Shown here: positions 1 through 8,080 of the stretch, piece after piece
Position numbering within the stretch: the stretch's first letter is position 1
Layout of the letters: every line of letters begins with the position of its first letter
NCBI GenBank assembly: GCA_949293985.1
Contig: CASFFN010000029.1
Span: 1 to 36,959, forward strand
Direction: 5' to 3'
Length of the DNA: 36,959 nucleotides
Source: an uncultured Eubacteriales bacterium
Lineage (GTDB): Bacteria > Bacillota > Clostridia > Oscillospirales > Oscillospiraceae
Position numbers and translations under genes: made by a program
The notes under the pieces: generated by a model
The model's input: only the letters and a program-made list of their open reading frames with translations
Told to the model about the DNA's origin: nothing
Database searches by the model: none

Positions 1-129
1 TGCGTTCCTTTCGTTAGACTTGGGTTGTGGTGACTTTATTCTAACAAACGCAATCGCCTTTTTCTATTCACTTGGTCTCACATCAATTGTAACGCTACAA
101 AAATATTTGAACCTTATGAATTTTTCTCC
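1..129. other. Upstream intergenic sequence
   Basis: AT-rich non-coding sequence with no gene. An imperfect inverted repeat (GCGTT..GTTAGA near 2-18 against TCTAAC..AACGC near 41-52) is followed by a short T-run and could be the terminator of a gene beyond the left edge. Nothing else is recognised. Confidence 0.35.
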
Positions 130-158
130 TTGACAGACGGAGAGAGGTATGCTATGAT
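130..158 (+). promoter_or_regulatory. Promoter of the lysine-riboswitch ABC operon
   Basis: A -35 TTGACA at 130-135 and a -10 TATGAT at 153-158 are separated by 17 bp, a near-consensus sigma-A promoter. Transcription would begin near 165, just ahead of the riboswitch aptamer. Confidence 0.8.
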
Positions 159-164
159 ATGCAA

Positions 165-421
165 AATTGAATCGCTTAGATAGAGGTGCGGGATTCATCA
201 GTACCGTGGGGCAAGGCCAGGCAGCCGCTCCGGGGGAAAGGGAATGCCGCCGAAGGGAAGCCGCAGGCCTGCTGCACTTTGCCTGGGCCGTCAGAGAATA
301 TCTGCCGGACTGTCACAGTTTTGTGAAGCGCTATCGATTGCAGTGATTGCCGGAGCCTTATCCCATCGCATTTTCGGTATTGTAACTGACGGATCGCTTG
401 ACAAAGCGATCCGATTTTTTT
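165..421 (+). promoter_or_regulatory. Lysine riboswitch (L-box) with intrinsic terminator
   Basis: The conserved lysine aptamer blocks appear in order and at the usual distances: GAGGTGCG at 183-190, then TTCATCAGTA, a GAATGCCGCCGAAGG-like block near 242-257, TTTGCCTGGGCCGTCAG near 279-295, and GGACTGTCAC near 307-316. A perfect 10-bp stem (390-399 with 404-413, loop GACA) followed by seven T residues forms the expression platform. The 5' P1 strand (AATCGCTT near 170-177) resembles the 5' arm of the terminator, so both can compete for AAGCG sequences. Lysine binding is expected to favour termination and so switch off the transport genes when lysine is plentiful. The aptamer is seen; the off-switch mode is inferred from the platform. 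Confidence 0.93.
390..421 (+). terminator. Riboswitch-controlled intrinsic terminator
   Basis: Stem CGGATCGCTT/AAGCGATCCG with a GACA loop, followed by TTTTTTT at 415-421. It lies between the aptamer and the first structural gene, as expected for a transcriptional off-switch. Confidence 0.9.
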
Positions 422-423
422 AG

Positions 424-586
424 CGGAAACTGGAAACCCACGGTCTGCGACCCAGGCCGGATCTTTTGCCCCAAAGGTGCAGTATGAAAAACAGGAAATA
501 CATCCAGTATTCCCTTGTTTTCCATACTTTCCTTTGGAACAAAATCTCTCGCCCTGGCTTCTTGCCCGTGGCTTCCCAGCTTCCTG
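424..586 (+). repeat. MITE-like repeat, copy A (diverged)
   Basis: This stretch aligns along its length with the intact copies at 21515-21680 and 33164-33330: GTCTGCG near 442-448, the core ACAGGAAATACAT..AGTATTCCC near 490-513, CTTGCCC near 561-567 and AGCTTCCT near 579-586. The core is palindromic, and compensating changes extend the stem to CCAAAGG (471-477) against CCTTTGG (531-537). It is the most diverged copy and occupies most of the untranslated leader between the riboswitch terminator and the binding-protein gene, so it is transcribed with the operon. Confidence 0.6.
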
Positions 587-694
587 TCAGCCCAAAACGG
601 AAGCTCTGATTATGTTGGCACCGCCTGAAAGGTGGGTTTTCCCGGAGTTTCCCAAGAGAGAAACCGAAAAATGAAAAAGGAAAGGTGAAAAGTT

Positions 695-1564
695 ATGAAG
701 AAGTTGTTTTGTTTGATGTTGGCCCTTGCGATGGTGTTTAGTCTGGCGGCCTGCGGCGGCGGTGAGGAGGAGACCACCGCTCCCTCCGGGGAGGGCTCTT
801 CCATTCCCGGACTGGAGGACGGGGTGCTCACCGTGGGCATGGAGTGCGTCTACGCCCCCTACAACTGGACCCAGATGGACGATTCCAACGGCGCTGTGCC
901 CATCGTCAACCAGCCCGGTGCTTACGCCAACGGCTACGATGTGATGATGGCCAAGAAGTTCTGCGAGAAGTATGGCTGGGAGCTGGAGGTCATGGCTCTG
1001 GAGTGGGGCGGCCTCTCCGCTGCCCTGAAGGCCGGCACCATCGATGCCGCCATTGCCGGACAGTCCATGACCGAGGAGCGGCTGGCTGAGGTGGATATGG
1101 CTGGCCCCTACTACTACGCCTCCATCGTCTGCGTCACCAAGAAGGATTCCCCCCTGGCCTCTGCCACCGGCATTTCCCAGCTCTCCGGCATCTGCACCGC
1201 TCAGCAGGCTACCATCTGGTATGACTCCTGCCTGCCCCAGATCGCCGATGCAGAAATTATGCCCCCCTCCGACGACGCTCCTGCCATGATCATGGCTGTG
1301 GAGAGCGGCACGGTGGACTTTATCTGCACCGATATGCCCACCGCCCGGGGCGCCTGCGCCACCTATGACGATCTGGTGATTCTGGACTTCTCCGGAAGCG
1401 ATGACAACTTCGTGGTTCCCCAGGGGGAGATCAACATCGGCATCTCCGTGGTCAAGGGCAACACCCAGCTGAAGGAGGCTTTTGACGCCATCCTCAGCCA
1501 GATGACCGAGGAGGACTTTACCCAGCTGATGGATGAGGCCATCTCCATTCAGCCCAAGGTCTGA
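695..1564 (+). CDS. Amino-acid ABC transporter substrate-binding lipoprotein (probable lysine)
   Basis: Extracytoplasmic ligand-binding component of a polar amino-acid importer. A 19-residue signal peptide ends in the lipobox LAAC, so Cys20 should be lipidated and anchor the protein to the outer face of the membrane. The next ~15 residues are a Gly/Glu/Thr/Ser-rich linker, followed by a type II periplasmic-binding fold (bacterial extracellular solute-binding family 3) with typical segments such as YDVMMAKKFCEKYGW and GTIDAAIAGQSMTEERL. The length of 289 aa is normal. The start is the ATG 19 nt after an AAGG-rich site. It is the first gene of the operon, 18 nt before the permease. Family membership alone allows several amino acids; the upstream lysine riboswitch makes lysine (or a lysine-like basic amino acid) the best guess. 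Confidence 0.9.
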   Translation: MKKLFCLMLALAMVFSLAACGGGEEETTAPSGEGSSIPGLEDGVLTVGMECVYAPYNWTQMDDSNGAVPIVNQPGAYANGYDVMMAKKFCEKYGWELEVMALEWGGLSAALKAGTIDAAIAGQSMTEERLAEVDMAGPYYYASIVCVTKKDSPLASATGISQLSGICTAQQATIWYDSCLPQIADAEIMPPSDDAPAMIMAVESGTVDFICTDMPTARGACATYDDLVILDFSGSDDNFVVPQGEINIGISVVKGNTQLKEAFDAILSQMTEEDFTQLMDEAISIQPKV

Positions 1565-1582
1565 TAAACAGGAAGGAGCCTA

Positions 1583-2458
1583 TTGACGGGCATGGATAAA
1601 TTTGCAGAGTTGGCAGAGGACATTGGGAAACTGCTGGTAAACTACTGGCCCCTGTACCTCTCCGGTATCGAAAAGACCATCATTCTGGCGTTGGTTGCCA
1701 CCGCCATCGGCTGTGTCATCGGCCTGGTGTGCGGCATTCTCAACACCATTCCCTGCCGGCCTCAGGATAAGCTGTGGAAGCGGTGCCTGGTGCGGCTGAT
1801 CCGGGGCATTGTCCGGGTGTATGTGGAAGTGTTCCGGGGCACCCCCATGATTTTGCAGGCGGTGTTCATCTTCTACGGATTGTCCTACTTCACCGACGGA
1901 AAAATCGCCTTCAAGGGTCTGGAGGGCATCTGGCAGGCATCCATCATCGTGGTGTCCATCAACACCGGCGCTTACATGGCAGAGTCTGTCCGGGGCGGCA
2001 TTATCTCCATCGACCCGGGCCAGACGGAAGGTGCCAAGGCCATCGGCATGACCCATGTCCAGACCATGACAGCGGTGATTCTGCCCCAGGCCCTGCGGAA
2101 CATCATTCCCCAGATTGGCAACAACCTGATCATCAACATCAAGGATACCTCCGTCATGTCCGTCATCGGCTTTATTGAGTTCTTCGGCGCCCACAATAGC
2201 ATCGTGGGTCTGAACCTTTTGTACTTCCCCTCTGCGGCCATTGAAATGGTGGGCTACCTGACCCTGACCCTCATTGCCTCCGTGATTCTGCGGTTTGTGG
2301 AGAAGCGGATGGACGGCTCCGACCACTACGAGCTGGTGCAGGTTGACAGCCTGACCCTCACCGCCGGTACCTACAACCACCCCAAGCGGGGCAGCAACTT
2401 CGACGAGCGGAGCAAGGAATTTGCCGGGGAGAAGTCCCGGAAGAAAGGAAAGGGCTGA
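1583..2458 (+). CDS. Amino-acid ABC transporter permease
   Basis: Membrane-spanning subunit of the His/Glu/Gln/Arg/opine permease family. Hydrophobic segments occur near residues 28-52, 88-103, 116-140 and 225-245. The EAA-type coupling loop that contacts the ATPase is visible as [22 protein letters not shown] around residues 151-175. The last ~45 residues are a hydrophilic tail rich in Lys and Arg, longer than usual for the family. The start is either TTG at 1583 (4 nt from AAGGAG) or ATG at 1592 (13 nt away), which differ by three residues. It lies between the binding protein and the ATPase, ending 1 nt before the ATPase start, so translational coupling is likely. Confidence 0.9.
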   Translation: MTGMDKFAELAEDIGKLLVNYWPLYLSGIEKTIILALVATAIGCVIGLVCGILNTIPCRPQDKLWKRCLVRLIRGIVRVYVEVFRGTPMILQAVFIFYGLSYFTDGKIAFKGLEGIWQASIIVVSINTGAYMAESVRGGIISIDPGQTEGAKAIGMTHVQTMTAVILPQALRNIIPQIGNNLIINIKDTSVMSVIGFIEFFGAHNSIVGLNLLYFPSAAIEMVGYLTLTLIASVILRFVEKRMDGSDHYELVQVDSLTLTAGTYNHPKRGSNFDERSKEFAGEKSRKKGKG

Positions 2459-2459
2459 T

Positions 2460-3188
2460 ATGGAAATTTTACAGGTTCGGCATCTTTCCAAGTCCTTCGG
2501 AGACCATGAGGTGCTGAAGGATATTGACTTTACGGTGAAGAAGGGGGATGTGACCTCCATTCTGGGAGCCTCCGGCTCCGGCAAGTCCACCCTCCTGCGG
2601 TGCATTAACCTGCTGGAGACCCCCTCCGCCGGGCAGATTCTCTATCATGGAGAGGATGTAAGCGGCATCAACCCTGCCCAGTACCGCTCCCATGTGGGCA
2701 TGGTGTTCCAGTCCTTCAACCTCTTTGCCAATATGTCCGTGCTGAAAAACTGCATGGTAGGGCAGATGAAGGTGCTGAAAAAGAGCAGGGAGGAGGCGGA
2801 GAAAACCGCCCTGTACTATCTGGATAAGGTGGGCATGACCCCCTATATCCACGCCAAGCCCCGGCAGATTTCCGGCGGCCAGAAGCAGCGGGTGGCCATC
2901 GCCCGGGCCCTGGCCATGAACCCGGAGGTGCTGCTCTTTGACGAGCCCACCTCCGCCTTAGACCCGGAGATGGTGGGAGAGGTGCTTTCCGTCATGCAGG
3001 AGCTGGCCAAGGAAGGCATGACCATGCTGGTGGTCACCCACGAGATGGCCTTTGCCCGGGATGTGAGCACCCAAGTGGTGTTCATGAACGACGGGGTCAT
3101 CTGCGAGCAGGGAACGCCCCAGGAGATTTTTGAAAATCCCCAGAAGCAGCCCACCCGGGACTTCCTGGCCCGGTTCCGGCAGGCATAA
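2460..3188 (+). CDS. Amino-acid ABC transporter ATP-binding protein
   Basis: ATPase of the importer, 242 aa, the normal length for this family. Walker [10 protein letters not shown] is at residues 36-44, the Q-loop is in [11 protein letters not shown], the signature motif is [15 protein letters not shown], Walker B/D-loop is [12 protein letters not shown], and the H-loop is in VVTHEMAFA. The ATG at 2460 gives the canonical family N-terminus [13 protein letters not shown]; an upstream in-frame start at 2421 would lie inside the permease gene. The lysine specificity is taken from the riboswitch, not from this protein. Confidence 0.93.
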   Translation: MEILQVRHLSKSFGDHEVLKDIDFTVKKGDVTSILGASGSGKSTLLRCINLLETPSAGQILYHGEDVSGINPAQYRSHVGMVFQSFNLFANMSVLKNCMVGQMKVLKKSREEAEKTALYYLDKVGMTPYIHAKPRQISGGQKQRVAIARALAMNPEVLLFDEPTSALDPEMVGEVLSVMQELAKEGMTMLVVTHEMAFARDVSTQVVFMNDGVICEQGTPQEIFENPQKQPTRDFLARFRQA

Positions 3189-3206
3189 AACTTTCTATTG
3201 CAGCGG

Positions 3207-3238
3207 CGGTCTTTTGCCCAGGCGAAAGACCGTCGTTT
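3207..3238 (+). terminator. Terminator of the ABC transporter operon
   Basis: Stem CGGTCTTT (3207-3214) with AAAGACCG (3225-3232), a 10-nt loop and a following TCGTTTTG. It lies 18 nt after the ATPase stop codon. Confidence 0.75.
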
Positions 3239-3294
3239 TGCGTGGGATTTGGGAAAAAATTTCCTGGCGCAACCTGATTTTGCGGAATGCAACT

Positions 3295-3332
3295 GCATTT
3301 TCCTTGTATGCAACGCAGGAAAATGCTATGGT
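3295..3332 (+). promoter_or_regulatory. Promoter and candidate operator of the XRE gene
   Basis: A -35 TTGTAT (3304-3309) and -10 TATGGT (3327-3332) are 17 bp apart. The perfect inverted repeat GCATTTTCC (3295-3303) / GGAAAATGC (3318-3326) brackets the -35 box, and TGCAAC occurs twice nearby. Such a repeat on an XRE gene's own promoter suggests autoregulation, which is an inference. Confidence 0.55.
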
Positions 3333-3365
3333 ATAGCCATGGAAAAGAAAAAGGAGATGGGATAA

Positions 3366-3857
3366 ATGGAGGATTATCGTTTTTGCGAGAATCTGGTGCA
3401 GCTGCGGAAGAAAAGCAATATCTCCCAGGAGCAGCTGGCCCAGATGCTGAATGTCACCCGGCAGGCTGTTTCCAAGTGGGAATCGGGACAGTCCATGCCG
3501 GATGTGGAAAAGCTGGTGAGCATGAGCCGGTTCTTTGGGGTCACCACCGACCAGCTGATTTTCGGGGGAAAAGCTCCCGAAAAGAAAAAATCCGGCTTCC
3601 GTTGGATTGGGATTCTGGTTTTCGGTTTTCTGGTGGTTATGTGGTGCACCGGCCTGGTGATTGCCATGTTCACCATGTTTGCCAACGAAGGACAGACCTT
3701 TGACGCCGGCCTCTGGACCTGGGCCATGGAGATGATGATAGATGCCCGGAAATATTTTGTCTGGCTGGTAGGAATTTTGCTGGTGCTGGAAATCCTGCCC
3801 CGGCTCCGGCCCTGCTTCCGCAGGCTGCTGCGTTCCCTGAAAAACCGGTCATCCTAA
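3366..3857 (+). CDS. XRE-family transcriptional regulator with membrane anchor
   Basis: A 163-aa protein with an N-terminal helix-turn-helix of the Cro/C1 type at about residues 8-60 (LRKKSNISQEQLAQMLNVTR followed by QAVSKWESGQSMPD), the usual sequence of clostridial XRE regulators. A short basic linker precedes two hydrophobic segments, about residues 77-100 and 120-140, so the DNA-binding domain is probably tethered to the cytoplasmic side of the membrane. The start ATG follows GGAGATGGG. It is a single gene with its own promoter and terminator. The target genes are unknown; the inverted repeat on its promoter makes autoregulation likely, and the neighbouring transport operon is a second candidate. 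Confidence 0.85.
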   Translation: MEDYRFCENLVQLRKKSNISQEQLAQMLNVTRQAVSKWESGQSMPDVEKLVSMSRFFGVTTDQLIFGGKAPEKKKSGFRWIGILVFGFLVVMWCTGLVIAMFTMFANEGQTFDAGLWTWAMEMMIDARKYFVWLVGILLVLEILPRLRPCFRRLLRSLKNRSS

Positions 3858-3893
3858 GCACAGTAACGGGGAGCTATTCCAAATACAAAACCA

Positions 3894-3926
3894 AGGCGCG
3901 GACCAAAACCGGTCTGCGCCTTTCTT
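3894..3926 (+). terminator. Terminator of the XRE gene
   Basis: An 11-bp stem AGGCGCGGACC (3894-3904) with GGTCTGCGCCT (3911-3921), one G-T pair, followed by TTCTTC. It immediately precedes repeat copy B. Confidence 0.75.
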
Positions 3927-3927
3927 C

Positions 3928-4055
3928 GGAATCTCTGAATAAATCGTCTGCGGCTGGAAAGCTTATCTTTTTCCCCATCCATGCAGAATGAAAAACAGGA
4001 AATACATACAGTATTCCGCTGTTTTCCATTCTGCCGATTTAATCAGAGTTTCCCT
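3928..4055 (+). repeat. MITE-like repeat, copy B (128 bp)
   Basis: It begins GGAATCTCTGAATAAATC and ends ATCAGAGTTTCCCT, imperfect terminal inverted repeats shared with the other copies. The palindromic core runs from about 3983 to 4031. Relative to the ~166-bp copies it lacks about 38 bp of the right arm between the core and the right terminus. It follows the XRE terminator directly. Confidence 0.8.
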
Positions 4056-4129
4056 TCTTTATGGACGGATGGCCCCCGGGGTGCCCATACCGGGCAATTT
4101 TCGGGAATAGGGAAGCGTGAATCGGTAAG

Positions 4130-4450
4130 AAGTTCCGCCGGTTTTGCCAGCGGAATCCCCCCGGTTTGGCTTCGCCAAACCACCCCCCCTTTGTGAAAGG
4201 GGGGCTTTGGGCGCGGTAACGATACCGGGCGGCGTGCCGCCGCTGGCAATGCGTGTTCGGTGCGGCTGTTTTCGTTCCCCATTTCGCTCGGTAACGATAC
4301 CGGGCGGGTCAGGGAAGTAACGATACGCTGAAAGCCGCCGTGCGAAATTGTCTGCGGGCACTGTCCGCCGTGCGAAATTGTCTGCGGGCACTGCCCGCCG
4401 GGCGGGGCAGGGAAGTAAGGAAGCGCAGAAAGCCGGCGCGGGGAAGGGAA
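4130..4450. repeat. GC-rich intergenic repeat cluster
   Basis: No gene in this stretch. It holds hairpins such as GGTTTGGC/GCCAAACC and CCCCCCTTT/AAAGGGGGG, and the phrase GGTAACGATACCGGGCG twice (near 4216 and 4291). A 30-bp unit containing GCGAAATTGTCTGCGGGCA occurs twice in tandem (about 4336-4365 and 4366-4395). Relatives recur at 26008-26260 and 36385-36785, so this is a dispersed family of the kind often seen between genes in gut clostridia. Open frames across it have low complexity and are not credible genes. Confidence 0.65.
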
Positions 4451-4493
4451 AGCTTTTTCGGCAGGGGGAAATAGGTTCTGCGGGGGAGTGAGG

Positions 4494-4523
4494 AAAACAG
4501 GAGCCGCCCGAAGGCGGCCCCTG
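4494..4523 (-). terminator. Terminator of the Na/Pi cotransporter gene
   Basis: Stem of about 11 bp, CAGGAGCCGCC (4498-4508) against GGCGGCCCCTG (4513-4523) with a CGAA loop. Read on the minus strand it is followed by TTTTCC, 9 nt after the stop codon. Confidence 0.75.
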
Positions 4524-4531
4524 TTGTTGTT

Positions 4532-6304
4532 TTACTCTTCGTCGGGGAAGGTGTACTGCTTGCGGTACTTTTCGAAGCGCTCGTCGAATTTGGCGCTTTC
4601 CGTCAACTCGCCGGCTTTCAGGGCGGTGAGGTACTCGTGGGCCTCCAGCTTGCCCTCGGACACCTGGAGCATCTCCACGGCGATGTTGGAGCAGTGGTCA
4701 GCCACCCGCTCGTAGGAGGTGAGCAAGTCCTCCAGCACGAAGCCGTACTCCACCTTGCACTGGCCGTTCCGCAGGCGGCGCACATGGCGGGACTTGATTT
4801 CCTTTACCAGGCTGTCCACCACCTGCTCCTGAGGCTCTACCCGCCGGGCGTTTTCCAGGTCGCCGCCGCAGTAGGCGGCCACGGTGCTCTTCACCACCGC
4901 CTGCACCGCCTTGCTCAGCACCTTCAGCTCGCTCTTGGCGGCCTCGGAGAAGGCGATGTCCTTCTGGTAAATCTCCTCGCCCGCCTTGCCGATGGACACG
5001 GCGTGGTCGGCAATCCGCTCCACATCGCTGATGGTGTAAAGCAGGATGTTCAGCTCCCGGTTGTCATGCACCGAAAGCTTGGTGCCGGTAAGCTGCACCA
5101 GGTAGGTGCCCAGAGCGTCCTCGTACTCGTCGGTCTTGTTCTCCAGAGCCTTGACGCTTTCCAGTCCCTTGGAATCAAACTTTTCCAGCAGGCCGATGGC
5201 TCCGTCCAGGGCCTGAGAAGCGGTCCTGGCCATATCCGCCGCAATCTCCTGGGCTCTCTGGATAGCCACGGCCGGGGTAGCGATGAGCCGCTGGTCCAGC
5301 AGGGCGGTGCTCTCCGGCTCCTTGTCCTCGGGTACGGACAGGGTGGCCAGCTTCTCCAGCACACCGTGCAAGGGGAGCATGATAAGCGTGGTTACCACAT
5401 TGAAGGTGGTGTGGATTATGGCGATGTTCACCTCGCTCATGGTCTCCGTCAGGAAGCCCCAGGGCACAAAGGCGCCGACGCCGTAGAAAACCGCAGCGAA
5501 GATGATAACGCCCAGGAGGTTAAAATACAGGTGCACCATAGCGGCTCTGCGGGCGTTCCGGTTGGCGCCGATGGTGGAAATCAGAGCGGTGACGCAGGTG
5601 CCGATGTTCTGACCCAGGATAATGGGCAGGGCCACACCGCCGGTGACAAGGCCGGTGGAGCACAGGCTCTGCAAAATACCCACGGAGGCGGAGGAGGACT
5701 GAATCACGCCGGTCAGCACGGCGCCTACGACGATAGCCAGAATCGGGTTGGTGAAGGACACCATCAGGTCGGCAAACCACTTTTCATTCTCCAGGAAGGC
5801 CATGGAGTCGCTCATGAGGGACATACCGGTCATGAGGGCCATGAAGCCCAGCAAAATGGTGCCGATGCCCTGCTTCTTCTCGCTCTTGGTGAACATATAC
5901 AGCACAATGCCGACGATGCCCAGCAGAGGCGCCAGGGTAGTGGGCTTGAAGATCTGAACCACCAGGCTCTCGCCCTCCAGGGCGGTCAAGGACAAAATCC
6001 AGGCGGTGACGGTGGTGCCTACATTGGCACCCATGATGACGCCCACCGCCTGCTTCAGGGCCATAATGCCGGAGTTGACGAAGCCCACCACCATGACCGT
6101 AGTCGCGGAGGAGGACTGAATCACGGCGGTTACCGCCAATCCTAAGAAGAAGCCTTTGAACACATTGGAGCTCATCTTGGCCAGAATGGTCTGGAGTTTG
6201 CCGCCGGCCTGGCGCTCCAGGGCCTTGCCCATCACATCCATGCCGAAAAGGAACAGGGCCAGTCCGCCCAGCAGGGAAATGAGCTTGAGGATATACATAC
6301 TCAT
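4532..6304 (-). CDS. Na/Pi cotransporter family protein with PhoU-like tail
   Basis: A 590-aa membrane protein that should move inorganic phosphate with sodium. The N-terminal half holds two Na_Pi_cotrans repeats, each with the hallmark QSSSA motif (VIQSSSATTVMVVGFVNSGI near residues 61-80 and GVIQSSSASVGIL near 198-210), within about eight to nine hydrophobic segments. The C-terminal ~230 residues are helical and PhoU-like, with E/D-rich patches such as DVERIADHAVSIG and SYERVADHCSNIAVEML. Both are typical of the bacterial NptA/YjbB-type family, and the length is normal. The start could be ATG at 6304 or 6298. It has its own promoter with Pho-box-like repeats and lies just downstream of a PhoP/PhoR-like pair, which fits phosphate-starvation control. 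Confidence 0.9.
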   Translation of the reverse strand: MSMYILKLISLLGGLALFLFGMDVMGKALERQAGGKLQTILAKMSSNVFKGFFLGLAVTAVIQSSSATTVMVVGFVNSGIMALKQAVGVIMGANVGTTVTAWILSLTALEGESLVVQIFKPTTLAPLLGIVGIVLYMFTKSEKKQGIGTILLGFMALMTGMSLMSDSMAFLENEKWFADLMVSFTNPILAIVVGAVLTGVIQSSSASVGILQSLCSTGLVTGGVALPIILGQNIGTCVTALISTIGANRNARRAAMVHLYFNLLGVIIFAAVFYGVGAFVPWGFLTETMSEVNIAIIHTTFNVVTTLIMLPLHGVLEKLATLSVPEDKEPESTALLDQRLIATPAVAIQRAQEIAADMARTASQALDGAIGLLEKFDSKGLESVKALENKTDEYEDALGTYLVQLTGTKLSVHDNRELNILLYTISDVERIADHAVSIGKAGEEIYQKDIAFSEAAKSELKVLSKAVQAVVKSTVAAYCGGDLENARRVEPQEQVVDSLVKEIKSRHVRRLRNGQCKVEYGFVLEDLLTSYERVADHCSNIAVEMLQVSEGKLEAHEYLTALKAGELTESAKFDERFEKYRKQYTFPDEE

Positions 6305-6349
6305 GTGCGTTTACCTATCTTTCTGCGTTATTTTTTTGTATCCGCTACC

Positions 6350-6378
6350 AGTATAGTATAAAATATATTTTTTGTAAA
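6350..6378 (-). promoter_or_regulatory. Promoter of the Na/Pi cotransporter gene
   Basis: On the minus strand, a -35 TTTACA (6378 to 6373) and a -10 TATACT (6355 to 6350) are separated by 17 bp, in an AT-rich gap ahead of the gene. Confidence 0.65.
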
Positions 6379-6403
6379 GACTACATAGAAAATATATGAA
6401 GAA

Positions 6404-6420
6404 TGTAAAATCTGTGTAAA
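6404..6420 (-). promoter_or_regulatory. Candidate PhoP box
   Basis: On the minus strand, TTTACA-N5-TTTACA forms a direct repeat with an 11-bp period, the arrangement known for PhoP boxes in Firmicutes (TT-ACA repeats one helical turn apart). It lies 25 bp upstream of the -35 box of the Na/Pi gene, next to the kinase/regulator pair that would act on it. The repeat is seen; the regulator assignment is inferred. Confidence 0.55.
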
Positions 6421-6430
6421 GTCCCGGGGC

Positions 6431-8080
6431 TTATGGGAACTTCACCGTTACTGTCGTGCCCTTCTCCTCCTGGCTCTCCAGGGTGATGACGCCTCTGTGG
6501 CTGGCAGCGGCGTGCTTGACGATGGAAAGCCCCAGCCCGGTACCTCCGGACTGCTTGGAATGGCTCTTGTCCACCCGGTAGAACCGTTCGAAAATCCGGG
6601 CCTGGTGCTCCGCCGGGATGCCGATGCCGGTGTCTTTCACCCGAATCACCTTGCTGCCGGCTTCCATGCCCAGAAATACCTCCACGGAACCCCCGGGCCG
6701 ATTGTACTTGATGGCGTTTTCCGTGAGATTGTACAGAATCTCATACAGGAGCCTGCGCACCCCCAGCATGGTAAAGCCCGCGCCGGTCATTTTCAGCGTT
6801 ACCTGCTTCTGCTCCGCCACCGGGGTAAGGGACTGGAAAATCTCCTGGGCAACGGGGCCAATCTGTACCGGCTCCTTGGGAAGCTCCACCCCCTCGTCCA
6901 GCTGGGAGAGGCGGATGATGTCCTCCACCAGATTCACAAGCCGGGCAGCCTCCTGGCGGATATGGCCCAAAAACCTGGGCTGATCCTCCGGCTTTACCAG
7001 GCCGTTTTCCAGCAGCTCGGCGCTTCCGATGATGGACTGCAGGGGAGTTTTCAGCTCGTGGGACACATTGGCGGAGAATTCCCGCCGGTTCTGCTGGGCC
7101 TGGGTCTGCTCCGTCACATCCAGAGCCAGAATGACAGCGCCCATGATTTTCCCCTGGGACTCAATCCGGCTCAGCTCAAACAGGTACTCCCGGCCGTTGC
7201 GCCGGGCGTGCACCTCGCTGCGTCCCTTGCTGTATACCGTCTCCACGGCCTTCCGCAGCTCCTGCTTCCTGTCCACCGTGAGAAAATCCCGGCCTACACA
7301 GCTGTCGTCTACCCCGAAAAGGGTCTTGGCGGCGGGGTTGATGCTCAGCACCAGGCAGTCTTTGTCCAGCAGTACCAGACCCTCCTTCATATTTCTTGTA
7401 ATCTGCTCCAGCTCCTCGGTTTTTTGTTTGAGATTTTTCATCTGCCGGGAAATCTGCCGGTGCTGCTCCCCGATGCGGTGCAAAAGCGGCGCGATTTCCT
7501 CGTAAACCCGGTTGTCCAGAGGATACTCCAGGTTCAGTTCGTTGAGAGGCTTTACGATCCGCCGTGCCATGCGCCGGGCAAAGACGGCGGAGAGCAAAAT
7601 GGCCAGCAGCACTACCCACAGCACCGGCAGCAATAAACCCAGCGCTAAGGACAGCGTGGTCATGCTGCTGCCGGAAATTCGCAGAACCGTGCCGTCGGAG
7701 AGCCGCACCGCCTGATAGACGGTCTTTTCCATCCGGGTGTCGGAATAGCGGACGCTGCTGCCGGAGCCGGTTGCCAGCGCCTCCCGCACCTCCTCCCGGG
7801 CGGCGTGGTTATCCATCCGGGCCTCGTCCTCCCAGGAATCGTAGAGGACATTCCCCTGGGCGTCGATCCAGGTGAGACGGAAGTCCTCCCGCTGCACCCC
7901 CAGAAGATAGTCCCGGCCCGCCAGCTGGGTGCCGGCGGCTGCCAGATAGAGGTCGTCCGTAAGCCGTTCCTGCTGGCTGTCGTCCAGATAGCCGTACATC
8001 ACAAAGGAAAACACCAGAAGGCCGCACAGCAGCACTACGGCGGCGGTGGAGAGAATCGCCCGGAAGATTTTACTGGTCAT
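6431..8080 (-). CDS. Sensor histidine kinase (PhoR-like)
   Basis: A 549-aa membrane kinase. Order of parts: transmembrane segment 1 (about residues 5-30), an extracytoplasmic sensor region (about 35-140), transmembrane segment 2 (about 142-168), a HAMP linker, a PAS domain (about 232-320), the HisKA dimerisation domain with phospho-acceptor His341 in FSANVSHELKTPL, then the HATPase domain with the N box NLTENAIKYN, G1 DTGIGIP, F box FERFYRVD and G2 GGTGLGLSIV. The ATG at 8080 follows GGGAG and overlaps the regulator gene by 11 bp; an upstream in-frame ATG at 8122 lies inside that gene and is not preferred. The architecture matches PhoR of Firmicutes, and the downstream Na/Pi gene supports phosphate sensing, but the ligand is inferred. 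Confidence 0.9.
   Translation of the reverse strand: MTSKIFRAILSTAAVVLLCGLLVFSFVMYGYLDDSQQERLTDDLYLAAAGTQLAGRDYLLGVQREDFRLTWIDAQGNVLYDSWEDEARMDNHAAREEVREALATGSGSSVRYSDTRMEKTVYQAVRLSDGTVLRISGSSMTTLSLALGLLLPVLWVVLLAILLSAVFARRMARRIVKPLNELNLEYPLDNRVYEEIAPLLHRIGEQHRQISRQMKNLKQKTEELEQITRNMKEGLVLLDKDCLVLSINPAAKTLFGVDDSCVGRDFLTVDRKQELRKAVETVYSKGRSEVHARRNGREYLFELSRIESQGKIMGAVILALDVTEQTQAQQNRREFSANVSHELKTPLQSIIGSAELLENGLVKPEDQPRFLGHIRQEAARLVNLVEDIIRLSQLDEGVELPKEPVQIGPVAQEIFQSLTPVAEQKQVTLKMTGAGFTMLGVRRLLYEILYNLTENAIKYNRPGGSVEVFLGMEAGSKVIRVKDTGIGIPAEHQARIFERFYRVDKSHSKQSGGTGLGLSIVKHAAASHRGVITLESQEEKGTTVTVKFP

Noticed and set aside
477..674. 65-codon open frame in the leader of the ABC operon
   Set aside because: It consists of repeat copy A read as protein; similar peptides arise from the other copies.
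4043..4391. Small open frames across the GC-rich repeats
   Set aside because: They read through hairpins and tandem repeats, with Pro/Arg/Gly-rich products and no ribosome binding sites; similar frames arise at each repeat cluster.
4637..6145. Long plus-strand open frame of about 500 codons antisense to the Na/Pi gene
   Set aside because: It mirrors the codon pattern of the real gene, is rich in His, Gln and Gly, and has no motif or ribosome binding site.
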